This document shows positions 9,329-16,790 of a stretch of DNA of 64,000 nucleotides, in pieces. The DNA comes from Paracoccus aestuariivivens (lineage in GTDB: Bacteria; Pseudomonadota; Alphaproteobacteria; Rhodobacterales; Rhodobacteraceae). Below the pieces are notes generated by a model. The model had not been told where the DNA came from. It made no database searches and saw only the letters and a list, made by a program, of their open reading frames with translations. Position 1 is the stretch's first letter. Each line of letters begins with the position of its first letter. The DNA is taken from NCBI RefSeq assembly GCF_009711225.1, contig NZ_WMIE01000002.1:124001-188000 (forward strand). Reading direction: 5' to 3'. A program made the translations under genes and the position numbers.

Positions 9329-10219
9329 TCAGTTGGGGCGATGCATCCCGACAAGCCAAGGCAGCATGGCCGAAAAATCCCTGCCGCGCCCGCCCTCTTG
9401 TTCGACGAAGCGGGCATACAGGCTTGCGGCGAGTTGGCCCATTGGCGTCGAGGCGTCCGCGACTTCGGCGGCTTGCTGGCTCAGACGCAAATCCTTGAGC
9501 ATCAGTTCAGCCGCGAAGCCCGGTTTGTAGCCGTTATCGGCGGGGGAGGTCGGCCCGATCCCCGGCGCGGGGCAATAAGCGTTCATCGACCAGCTATAGC
9601 CCGATGACGTCGATACGACGTCGAACATTTTTTGACGATCCAGCCCCAGTTTGTCGGCCAGCGCAAATGCCTCGCAGGTCGCGATCATCGTCGCGCCGAG
9701 GATCATGTTGTTGCAGATTTTTGCAGCTTGTCCGGCGCCCGATCCGCCACAATGGACCGCCTTCTGACCCATGATCTCGAATAGCGGTTTGACTGTATCG
9801 AACGCTTCGGTCGCCCCGCCGACCATGAAGGTCAGTGTACCGGCCGCAGCGCCCGTGATCCCGCCCGAGACGGGTGCGTCAAGCGACCCCAGCCCCGCAT
9901 GGGCGGCTTGCCCCGCAACCTCTCTGGCGCTTTCGACATCGACCGTCGAGCAATCGCACAGTACTGTCCCATGCTGCATTGCGGGGATGACTTCGGCGGC
10001 GACGCGGCGCAGGATTGCACCGTCCGGCAGCATGGTGACCACCACATCCGCTCCGGCGGCAGCGTCAGCTGCGCTGGCCGCAGGCTGAACCCCATCGGGC
10101 ATGGGGGCGCTCAGATCGAAGCCCGTGACCTCATGTCCTGCGCGCGCCAGATTCAGGGCCATTGGCCCGCCCATATTGCCGAGCCCGATGAAACCGATTT
10201 TCAATTGTCTTCCCCCCAT
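9329..10219 (-). CDS. mmsB: 3-hydroxyisobutyrate dehydrogenase
   Basis: NAD-dependent oxidation of 3-hydroxyisobutyrate to methylmalonate semialdehyde in valine catabolism. The Rossmann motif IGFIGLGNMGGPMA is at the N-terminus, the substrate loop DAPVSGG is near 125, and the catalytic lysine is in GQAAKICNN. Length is 296 residues. The start is uncertain: the ATG at 10219 overlaps the upstream stop by 19 bases, but a TTG at 10204, overlapping that stop as TTGA and preceded by GGGGGGAAG, would give the more usual beginning (M)KIGFIG. It is the last gene of the acyl-CoA dehydrogenase/hydrolase operon. Confidence 0.92.
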   Translation of the reverse strand: MGGRQLKIGFIGLGNMGGPMALNLARAGHEVTGFDLSAPMPDGVQPAASAADAAAGADVVVTMLPDGAILRRVAAEVIPAMQHGTVLCDCSTVDVESAREVAGQAAHAGLGSLDAPVSGGITGAAAGTLTFMVGGATEAFDTVKPLFEIMGQKAVHCGGSGAGQAAKICNNMILGATMIATCEAFALADKLGLDRQKMFDVVSTSSGYSWSMNAYCPAPGIGPTSPADNGYKPGFAAELMLKDLRLSQQAAEVADASTPMGQLAASLYARFVEQEGGRGRDFSAMLPWLVGMHRPN

Positions 10220-11208
10220 TTCAGATCCGCATCGCCCAACGGCTCAAGGATCGCCCTGACTTTGGCGTCCTGATGGTCGGCGGCCCATTTCGGCTTGCGG
10301 TCCTTGTCGATGATCTGGGCACGGACGCCCTCAAGAAAATCGCTTTCAGCCGTGGCCCGCCATGTGAAGCGGTATTCCCGCGCAAGACTGTCGCGGACCG
10401 AGCGGTCGCCGCGCGCCGCGCGCACAAGCGCCAGCGTTGCCGCCATCGACAAGGGCGAATTGCGCCGCAATGCCTTGAGGCTGGCTTCATCGCCCGACGT
10501 TTCCAATGCCGCGATAATCTCGGCGACGGTGCGTCCGCCAAAGGCCGACAGATCGGCGGTTTCCAGCGGCGCCTCGGGTGGTTCCTGGCCGATGATCAGA
10601 TCCACATCGCCGGTTGCCGCCAGTCGGTCGATCAGGACGGGCCATTCCTTTTCGGGCAGATAGGTGTCGGCGAAACCGGCATGGATGGCATCGCCCGGAC
10701 CCATTCGCCCCGAGGTCAGCCCCAAATACTCGCCGATACGCCCCGGAGCATGACCCAGCAGCCAACTGCCTCCGACATCGGGGATCAAGCCTATTCCGGT
10801 TTCAGGCATGGCGACCTGCGTGGACTCGCAGACGATGCGATGGCTGGCATGGCCGCCGACTCCGACCCCGCCGCCCATGACGAAACCCTGCATGAAGGCG
10901 ACAATCGGTTTGGGATAGTCTGCGATCCGCGCATTCATCAGATATTCGTCGCGGAAGAAGTCCCGCCCGACCTGATGGTCGCCCTTAAGGCCAGCGCGAT
11001 AGACGGCGGCGATGTCGCCGCCAGCGCAGAATGCCCGCTCTCCTTCTGCGTTTATGATGACCAGCGACACGTCGGAATCGTCCTGCCAGATGGCCAAGGC
11101 AGCATGGATGGCCAGTGCCATCTCGTGGTTCAGAGCATTCAGGGCCTGCGGGCGGGTAAAGGTGATGCGACCGGCGCGGCGGTCCTTGCGGATCAGGATA
11201 TCGCCCAT
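10201..11208 (-). CDS. 3-hydroxyisobutyryl-CoA hydrolase
   Basis: Crotonase-fold thioesterase that releases 3-hydroxyisobutyrate from its CoA ester in valine degradation. Supporting features are LNALNHEMA, the oxyanion region AFCAGGDIAAVYRAG, GFVMGGGVGVGGHASHRIV, and PETGIGLIPDVGGS, where the Glu/Asp catalysis typical of the hydrolase branch lies. Its 335 residues exceed ordinary enoyl-CoA hydratases (~260) and match HIBCH. The start overlaps the acyl-CoA dehydrogenase stop as TGATG, and the 3' end overlaps mmsB. The neighbours make the valine assignment much firmer than sequence style alone. Confidence 0.9.
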   Translation of the reverse strand: MGDILIRKDRRAGRITFTRPQALNALNHEMALAIHAALAIWQDDSDVSLVIINAEGERAFCAGGDIAAVYRAGLKGDHQVGRDFFRDEYLMNARIADYPKPIVAFMQGFVMGGGVGVGGHASHRIVCESTQVAMPETGIGLIPDVGGSWLLGHAPGRIGEYLGLTSGRMGPGDAIHAGFADTYLPEKEWPVLIDRLAATGDVDLIIGQEPPEAPLETADLSAFGGRTVAEIIAALETSGDEASLKALRRNSPLSMAATLALVRAARGDRSVRDSLAREYRFTWRATAESDFLEGVRAQIIDKDRKPKWAADHQDAKVRAILEPLGDADLKWGEDN

Positions 11209-12353
11209 CAGGCGCGTTCCGCGAGCAGGGCGCGGCTGACGATCAGGCGCATGATTTCGTTCGTCCCTTCAAGGATCTGGTGGACGCGCAGATCGCGCAC
11301 AAGTTTCTCGATCCCGTAATCGGCGAGATAGCCGTAGCCGCCATGCAGTTGCAGGCATTGGTTCGCGACGTCAAAAGCGCGGTCGGTGACATGCAGTTTG
11401 GCCATGGCGCAGAATTTGCTGGCATCCTTGGCCCCGTGATCCAGCTTCCATGCCGCTTGCCGCAGGAAGACGCGCGAGGATTGCAGCGCGGTCTCCATCT
11501 CGGCCAACCGGAATTGCAGGGCTTGGAACTGGTCGAGTGACTGCCCGAAGGCGCGACGCTCGCCCATATAGCGCAGGGTGGCGTCGAGCGCTGCTTGCGC
11601 CCCGCCAAGGGCGCTGGCGGCGATATTCAGCCGCCCGCCATCCAGACCCGCCATGGCATAGGAGAAGCCGCGCCCTTGCTCACCCAGAAGGTTTCCCAAA
11701 GGAACCACGCAATCATCGAACTGCACCTGCGAGGTCGGCTGCGATTTCCAGCCCATCTTGCGTTCGAGTGCGCCGAAGCTGAGGCCCGCCGTGCCTGCTT
11801 CGACGACGACCGAGGAAATCCCCTTAGGCCCGGCCTCACCCGTGCGGACCATGCACAGATAGGCATCGGAATAGCTGCCACCCGAGATAAAGGCCTTGGT
11901 GCCATTCAGTCGCCAGCCCTGATCGCTGCGCTCGGCGCGGGTGCGCAAGGCGGCGGCGTCCGAGCCCGAGCCGGGTTCGGTCAGGCAATACGAAAAAATT
12001 TTGGACATGCGGCACAGATCGGGCAACCAGCGGGCCTTGGCCTCGGCTGAGCCGAATTTCTCGATCATGCCGCCGCACATGTTATGGATCGACAGGAACG
12101 ACGCGACCGAAGGGCAGGACATCGACAGCGCCTCGAAAACCAGCGTCCCGTCGAGTCGCGAAAGGCCCGATCCGCCATATTCCTCGCTGACGTAAAGCCC
12201 GCCAAGGCCCAGTTCGGCGACTTTCCCCCAAAGCGCGCGGGGAATCGTCCCCTCGGCCTCCCAGTCTTGCGCGAAGGGCGCGATATGCTCGGCCCCGAAT
12301 TCGCGGGCCATGTCGAAAATGGCCTGCTGTTCTTCGCTCAGCGCGAAATCCAT
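11208..12353 (-). CDS. Acyl-CoA dehydrogenase, probably isobutyryl-CoA dehydrogenase
   Basis: FAD enzyme introducing the alpha-beta double bond into acyl-CoA. The 381-residue protein begins MDFALSEEQQAIFDMAREFG; the longer frame to 12449 only adds non-conserved sequence. Typical motifs are YCLTEPGSGSDAAAL and the C-terminal QLHGGYGYLADYGIEKLVRDLRV, with the Glu base expected near ILEGTNEIMRLI. The genes that follow (HIBYL-CoA hydrolase, mmsB) indicate isobutyryl-CoA, from valine, as substrate. This is inferred from context and not from specificity residues. Confidence 0.88.
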   Translation of the reverse strand: MDFALSEEQQAIFDMAREFGAEHIAPFAQDWEAEGTIPRALWGKVAELGLGGLYVSEEYGGSGLSRLDGTLVFEALSMSCPSVASFLSIHNMCGGMIEKFGSAEAKARWLPDLCRMSKIFSYCLTEPGSGSDAAALRTRAERSDQGWRLNGTKAFISGGSYSDAYLCMVRTGEAGPKGISSVVVEAGTAGLSFGALERKMGWKSQPTSQVQFDDCVVPLGNLLGEQGRGFSYAMAGLDGGRLNIAASALGGAQAALDATLRYMGERRAFGQSLDQFQALQFRLAEMETALQSSRVFLRQAAWKLDHGAKDASKFCAMAKLHVTDRAFDVANQCLQLHGGYGYLADYGIEKLVRDLRVHQILEGTNEIMRLIVSRALLAERA

Positions 12354-12429
12354 GCTCTCCCCCTCATGGTTTTCGTTATTGGCTGTCCGGTTAAAACCGG
12401 AAAATGTTGCGCCAGTTTTGCAGCGCCCC

Positions 12430-12462
12430 AAAAGGAAAGGCGAGGGCAAATGCCCCCGCCTT
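12430..12462 (-). terminator. Terminator after mmsA
   Basis: Stem of 11 pairs with one wobble (12437-12447 with 12452-12462, AAAT loop). Read on the minus strand it is followed by TCCTTTT. It lies just beyond the mmsA stop, so mmsA and the downstream acyl-CoA dehydrogenase operon appear to be separate transcripts. Confidence 0.75.
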
Positions 12463-12468
12463 GTCGTC

Positions 12469-13968
12469 TTAATCCAGCGCCTTGAAGTTCAGGCTGGCAC
12501 CTTCCTTGATGCCCGAGAACCAGCGGGCGGTGACCGTCTTGGTCTTGGTATAGAAGCGGAAGGCGTCGGGTCCGTATTGGTTCAGGTCGCCAAAGGCCGA
12601 TTTCTTCCAGCCGCCGAAGGTGTAGTAGCTGAGCGGCACGGGGATCGGGAAGTTGATCCCGACCATCCCGACATTGACGCGGCTCGCGAAATCGCGGGCG
12701 GTGTCGCCATCGGCGGTGAAGATCGCCGTGCCATTGCCATATTCGTTGTCGATGACGAGGCTCAGCGCGTCTTCATAGGTCTCGGCGCGGACGGTGGACA
12801 GGACCGGCCCGAAGATTTCTTCCTTATAGATGTCCATGTCGCGGGTCACGTTGTCGAACAGCGACGGGCCGCAGAAGAAGCCGTTCTCGTAGCCCTGGAT
12901 TTTCAGCCCGCGACCATCGACGACCAGCTTTGCGCCTTGTTCCACGCCCGAGGCGATCAGTGCATTGATGCGGTCCTGCGAGGCCTTGGTGATGACCGGC
13001 CCGAAATCCACGTCGTCGCCGGCGGTATAGGGGCCGACTTTCAGTTTCTCGATGCGCGGGATCAGACGCTCGATCAGCGCATCGGCGGTTTTTTGGCCGA
13101 CCGGAACCGCGACCGAGATCGCCATGCAACGCTCGCCCGCAGCGCCATAGCCCGCGCCGATCAGCGCGTCAGCGGCCTTATCCAGATCCGCGTCCGGCAT
13201 GATTAGCATGTGGTTCTTGGCACCGCCGAAGCATTGCGCGCGTTTGCCGTTATTCGCGGCGCGGCCATAGATATATTGCGCGATGGGCGTCGAGCCGACA
13301 AAGCCCACGGCCTGAATGGTCGGGTGGTCAAGGATCGCATCGACGACTTCTTTGTCGCCGTTCACGACCTGCAGAACGCCATCGGGCAGACCGGCCTCTT
13401 GCGCCAGTTTCGCCAGCGCAATCGCGGTCGAGGGCGTGCGCTCGGACGGTTTCAGGATCATCGCATTACCCGAGGCCAACGCCGGCCCCATTTTCCACAG
13501 CGGGATCATGGCGGGGAAGTTGAAGGGGGTGATGCCAGCAACGACGCCAAGCGGCTGACGCATGGAATACAGATCAATTCCGGGGCCGGCGCTGTCGGTA
13601 AACTCGCCTTTCAACTGGGCGGGGGTGCCCATGCAGACCTCGATCACCTCAAGGCCGCGCTGCACGTCGCCGCGCGCGTCAGGCAGGGTCTTGCCATGCT
13701 CGCGCGAGACGATCTCGGCCAGCTTGTCGATATTGTCGTTGATGAGTTGGCCGAATTTCATCATCACGCGGGCGCGGCGCTGCGGGTTGGTCGCGCCCCA
13801 GACCTGCTGGGCGCGCTCGGCGCTGGCGATGGCGGCGTCAAGCTCGGCCGGAGTTGCCAGCGGCAGGCGGGCCTGAACCTCGCCAGTGGCCGGGTTCATC
13901 ACATCGGTAAAACGACCCGAGGTGCCTTTGACCTCTTTGCCGTCGATCCAGTGGCACAGTTCTTGCAT
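12469..13968 (-). CDS. mmsA: CoA-acylating methylmalonate-semialdehyde dehydrogenase
   Basis: Oxidises methylmalonate semialdehyde to propionyl-CoA, the last step of the valine branch. The 499-residue protein has the aldehyde dehydrogenase fold: ITPFNFPAMIPLWKMGPALA (cofactor region), GFVGSTPIA, the MMSDH-specific cysteine loop GAAGERCMAISVAV and KEEIFGPVLS. ATG 13968 is preceded by GGGAGG; a much longer in-frame extension to 14712 runs through the divergent regulator and is not real. The gene is divergent from a LysR regulator, with a palindrome between them. Confidence 0.95.
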   Translation of the reverse strand: MQELCHWIDGKEVKGTSGRFTDVMNPATGEVQARLPLATPAELDAAIASAERAQQVWGATNPQRRARVMMKFGQLINDNIDKLAEIVSREHGKTLPDARGDVQRGLEVIEVCMGTPAQLKGEFTDSAGPGIDLYSMRQPLGVVAGITPFNFPAMIPLWKMGPALASGNAMILKPSERTPSTAIALAKLAQEAGLPDGVLQVVNGDKEVVDAILDHPTIQAVGFVGSTPIAQYIYGRAANNGKRAQCFGGAKNHMLIMPDADLDKAADALIGAGYGAAGERCMAISVAVPVGQKTADALIERLIPRIEKLKVGPYTAGDDVDFGPVITKASQDRINALIASGVEQGAKLVVDGRGLKIQGYENGFFCGPSLFDNVTRDMDIYKEEIFGPVLSTVRAETYEDALSLVIDNEYGNGTAIFTADGDTARDFASRVNVGMVGINFPIPVPLSYYTFGGWKKSAFGDLNQYGPDAFRFYTKTKTVTARWFSGIKEGASLNFKALD

Positions 13969-14042
13969 AGCGAGCCTCCCGCAGGGATTTGTGTTTGGGC
14001 GGATAATAGGCTTGCAGCATTGCTGGATAAAGCGAAAGTCTG

Positions 14043-14057
14043 GCAAAAGCGTTTTGC
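14043..14057. promoter_or_regulatory. Palindrome between mmsA and lysR
   Basis: GCAAAA-GCG-TTTTGC is a perfect 6-base inverted repeat with a 3-base spacer, 75 bases from the mmsA start and 20 bases before the LysR start. It overlaps a T-N11-A pattern of the kind LysR proteins bind, so it is the likely operator controlling mmsA and the regulator itself. Confidence 0.5.
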
Positions 14058-14076
14058 GTTTTTGCAAAGGTACGGC

Positions 14077-14994
14077 ATGGACTGGGACGATCTTCGCATC
14101 TTTCTTGCAGTGGCGCGGGCCGATAGCCTGTCGGGCGCGGGCAAGCGTTTGAACATAGATGCCTCGACAGTGGGACGGCGCATCGCGCGGCTGGAAGGCA
14201 CTCTTGGCGCGAAACTGTTCGTGAAGACCCCGCAGGGCTATGCCTTGGCCCCCGAGGGCGAGCGCTTGCTGCCCCATGCCGAATCCGCCGAACTGGCCCT
14301 GAGCGGCGCCAAAGAGGCGCTGTCCGGCCCCGACAACCTTACCGGCCAGTTCCGCATCGGTGCGCCGGACGGTTGTGCCAACTATCTGCTTCCCCAGATC
14401 TGCGCCCGTCTTTGCGAAACCCATCCGGGACTGGAAATCCAGATCATCGCCTTGCCACGCGTTTTCAACCTGTCGCGGCGCGAGGCGGATATGGCGATTG
14501 CGGTATCCCAGCCGCAGGCGGGCCGGTTGGTGGTGCAGCGTCTGACCGATTACCAACTGCACCTGGCTGCGCACGAGGACTACCTGCGCAGCCGCCCACC
14601 GATCCTTGCCCGCGACGATCTTCGGGGCCACCGGATGATCGGTTATATCCCCGACATGATCTTTGACCGCGAACTGGATTACCTGACCGAGACAGGTGCG
14701 GAATGGGCGCAACTGACCTCGAATTCAGTCTCGGTGCAGATGCAGGCGATCAGGGCAGGGGCGGGATTGGGGATCGTGCATGACTTCGCCATTCCATTTT
14801 GCCCCGGGGTCCGGCGCATTCTGACTGGTCAGATTTCACTGACCCGAAGTTTCTGGCTGATCCGTCATGCCGATGATCGCCGGTCGCAGCGGATGAACCG
14901 TCTGGCCGACGCGCTGGGGCAGGGCATCCGGTCGGAGGTGGCACGTTTGCAAGGGTTGCTGACCTCGGAAGGTTCAACCCAAGAGCGCACTTGA
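14077..14994 (+). CDS. LysR-family transcriptional regulator
   Basis: A 305-residue regulator with an N-terminal winged helix-turn-helix (about 4-60: DDLRIFLAVARADSLSGAGK, then RRIARLEGTLGAKLF) and a C-terminal effector-binding domain (about 90-290). The open frame extends far upstream to 13210 but that part is antisense to mmsA, so I start at ATG 14077. Divergent arrangement with mmsA and the shared palindrome suggest it controls valine/semialdehyde catabolism. The effector is unknown. Confidence 0.9.
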   Translation: MDWDDLRIFLAVARADSLSGAGKRLNIDASTVGRRIARLEGTLGAKLFVKTPQGYALAPEGERLLPHAESAELALSGAKEALSGPDNLTGQFRIGAPDGCANYLLPQICARLCETHPGLEIQIIALPRVFNLSRREADMAIAVSQPQAGRLVVQRLTDYQLHLAAHEDYLRSRPPILARDDLRGHRMIGYIPDMIFDRELDYLTETGAEWAQLTSNSVSVQMQAIRAGAGLGIVHDFAIPFCPGVRRILTGQISLTRSFWLIRHADDRRSQRMNRLADALGQGIRSEVARLQGLLTSEGSTQERT

Positions 14995-15053
14995 CGCAAG
15001 GCCGCAGCAGCGCAACGCTGAAATCAAGTAGCTATCGCCGAGGAGGAATGACT

Positions 15054-15491
15054 ATGCTCGTGAAGCAGATCCTGTCGATGAAGCCAACGAGCGATGTCTA
15101 CACCATCGCCCCGACCGCTAGCGTGGCAGATGCCGCACGCATGCTGTCGGACAAGCGCATCGGTGCGATCATCGTCTCGGAAGACGGCAAGCAGGCGCTG
15201 GGGATCATCTCGGAACGCGACATCGTGCGCGAGTTGGGCAAGCGTGGCGCGGCGGTGATGGACGCGGTGGTCGCGGACCTGATGACCAGCAAGCTTGTCA
15301 CCTGCACAACCGGAGAAGACACCCGCGCCGTTCTTGAACGCATGACCGAAGGCCGCTTCCGGCACTTGCCGGTCGTTGATGCCTCGGGAACGATGATCGG
15401 GCTGGTCTCGATCGGGGATGCGGTTTCGGCCCGCCTCAAGGAATTGCGCGCCGAGCGCGACGCACTGACCGGAATGATTATGGGGAACTAG
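15054..15491 (+). CDS. CBS-domain protein
   Basis: A 145-residue protein made of two CBS domains (about 8-65 and 73-130), with the patterns IGAIIVSEDGKQALGIISERD and RHLPVVDASGTMIGLVSIGD. Such tandem pairs bind adenine nucleotides and act as energy or stress sensors; no catalytic domain is attached. AGGAGG at 15041-15046 sits 7 bases before ATG 15054 but only 1 base before the ATG at 15048, so 15054 is the better start. The target is unknown. Confidence 0.85.
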   Translation: MLVKQILSMKPTSDVYTIAPTASVADAARMLSDKRIGAIIVSEDGKQALGIISERDIVRELGKRGAAVMDAVVADLMTSKLVTCTTGEDTRAVLERMTEGRFRHLPVVDASGTMIGLVSIGDAVSARLKELRAERDALTGMIMGN

Positions 15492-15585
15492 CCTTGTCCG
15501 CATCGCCCTTGGGCGCGGAGCCCCTTGCAAATTTCCGCTAAAACCTGTTTCGGTTGGCCGTTTCGTTAAACAGGGGGGCAGGTCC

Positions 15586-16080
15586 ATGCGTATCGGACTT
15601 TATCCGGGGACTTTCGATCCGATCACGCTGGGTCACGTGGACATTATCGAACGCGCGTTGGCGCTGGTTGACCGGTTGGTGATCGGCGTCGCGATCAATC
15701 GCGACAAGGGACCGCTTTTCCCACTGGACGAACGGGTCGATATGGTCCGGCGCGAATGCGACATGATCACCAAGCGACTCGGCGGCGAGATTCTGGTCCA
15801 TCCGTTCGAGAACCTGCTAATCGATTGCGCCCGTGATGTCGGGGCGACGGTCATCGTGCGCGGGCTTCGTGCTGTCGCGGATTTCGAGTACGAATTCCAG
15901 ATGGTCGGGATGAACCGGACGCTTGATTCCACCATCGAGACGGTATTCCTGATGGCCGATGCGCGTCGTCAGGCCATTGCCTCGAAGCTGGTGAAGGAAA
16001 TTGCGCGACTTGGTGGGGATGTCAGCAAGTTCGTGCCACCCGCCGTGAACGACGCGCTGATCGCCCGCTTTCCGGCCTGA
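15586..16080 (+). CDS. coaD: Phosphopantetheine adenylyltransferase
   Basis: Transfers AMP from ATP to 4'-phosphopantetheine, the penultimate step of CoA synthesis. The nucleotidyltransferase motif GLYPGTFDPITLGHVDII (about 4-21, with the T/HxGH signature) and VIVRGLRAVADFEYEFQM are diagnostic, and the ISSxxVKE-type motif appears as IASKLVKEIARLGG. Length 164 residues is normal. It is followed by a tiny proline-rich ORF and a terminator. Confidence 0.97.
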   Translation: MRIGLYPGTFDPITLGHVDIIERALALVDRLVIGVAINRDKGPLFPLDERVDMVRRECDMITKRLGGEILVHPFENLLIDCARDVGATVIVRGLRAVADFEYEFQMVGMNRTLDSTIETVFLMADARRQAIASKLVKEIARLGGDVSKFVPPAVNDALIARFPA

Positions 16081-16115
16081 CGCTATGGCGCTCGGGCCAT
16101 CCCGCAGGAGAGACC

Positions 16116-16223
16116 ATGCCTGACGACCCGAAGCAGCCTATCCCGATGCCGATCCCTGATCCGGATCGGCCGCCTTTGCCCGATCCTCTGCCCGATCCCG
16201 GCCAGGACGAACAATCGACCTGA
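16116..16223 (+). CDS. 35-residue proline/aspartate-rich small protein
   Basis: A short ORF beginning MPDDPKQPIPMPIPDPDR and ending DPGQDEQST. It has a good ribosome-binding site (CAGGAGAG, 16105-16112) 3 bases before ATG 16116, and a terminator immediately after its stop. More than a third of residues are proline, arranged as repeated P-D-P/P-I-P units. There is no membrane segment or known domain; it is probably disordered. It lies 35 bases after coaD and is likely co-transcribed. Function unknown. Placement, ribosome site and terminator favour a real gene. Confidence 0.55.
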   Translation: MPDDPKQPIPMPIPDPDRPPLPDPLPDPGQDEQST

Positions 16224-16230
16224 TCCAACA

Positions 16231-16260
16231 AAAAAGGGCGGCCATTCAGCCGCCCTTCAA
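16231..16260. terminator. Bidirectional terminator
   Basis: Perfect 9-base stem (16234-16242 with 16249-16257, loop CATTCA) flanked by an A-run on the left and TT on the right. It separates the coaD unit from the convergent bactofilin unit; the A-run makes it strongest for the minus strand. Confidence 0.82.
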
Positions 16261-16277
16261 TCCCTGTGCCCGAACGG

Positions 16278-16790
16278 TCAGTCTTCGGTGCTTTGAGGCT
16301 TGGCAACCGGCGGAGCCAGTTTGGGCGTAATGCCATTGGCCAGCGGATCTTCCTGACGCTGCACCGAGCCTTCGAAATGGGCGCCCGATTCGATGGCGAT
16401 GGTTTTGTGGATGATGTCGCCCTCGACACGCGCGGTGGCGGTCAGGCGGACCTTCAGGCCGCGGACACGACCGACGACGCGGCCATTCACGACGACCTCT
16501 TCGGCGACGATCTCGCCACGGATGGTCGCGCTTTCGCCGACGATCAGTTGATGGGCACGAATGTCACCTTCGATGGTGCCTTCGACCTGAATATCGCCCT
16601 GGGTTTTGATATTGCCCGTAACCGTCAGATCGGAGGACAGGATCGACGGAGCGGTACGCGTGCGCGGAGTCGAAGCAGGCGAGGCCGGGATGTCGAAGTT
16701 GCTTTCCAAGTTCCGGGTGCTTTCGGGTTCGGTCGCCGGTTGGGGCTGGGTCCTGGGTCCGGGTTCGGTGACTCGCGTCTTAGAAAACAT
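16278..16790 (-). CDS. Bactofilin (polymer-forming cytoskeletal protein)
   Basis: A 170-residue protein with a disordered Pro/Thr/Glu-rich N-terminus (about 1-48), a right-handed beta-helix bactofilin core (about 50-140, with periodic turns such as GNIKTQGDIQVEGTIEGDIRA and GRVVGRVRGLKV), and a short disordered tail. Bactofilins polymerise without nucleotide on the inner membrane and position cell-wall enzymes. The start overlaps the end of the M23 peptidase gene by 11 bases, the classic bactofilin-M23 pairing. Confidence 0.93.
   Translation of the reverse strand: MFSKTRVTEPGPRTQPQPATEPESTRNLESNFDIPASPASTPRTRTAPSILSSDLTVTGNIKTQGDIQVEGTIEGDIRAHQLIVGESATIRGEIVAEEVVVNGRVVGRVRGLKVRLTATARVEGDIIHKTIAIESGAHFEGSVQRQEDPLANGITPKLAPPVAKPQSTED

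Noticed and set aside
12469..13968. mmsA as the missing 2-oxoglutarate semialdehyde dehydrogenase of the uronate route
   Set aside because: The cysteine loop and C-terminus fit methylmalonate-semialdehyde dehydrogenase, and it sits with valine genes, far from kdgD.
13210..14076. Extended N-terminus of the LysR regulator
   Set aside because: The frame is open but antisense to mmsA; the LysR helix-turn-helix begins right at the ATG at 14077.
13969..14712. Extended N-terminus of mmsA
   Set aside because: It would run antisense through lysR; the enzyme has its normal length from ATG 13968 with GGGAGG upstream.
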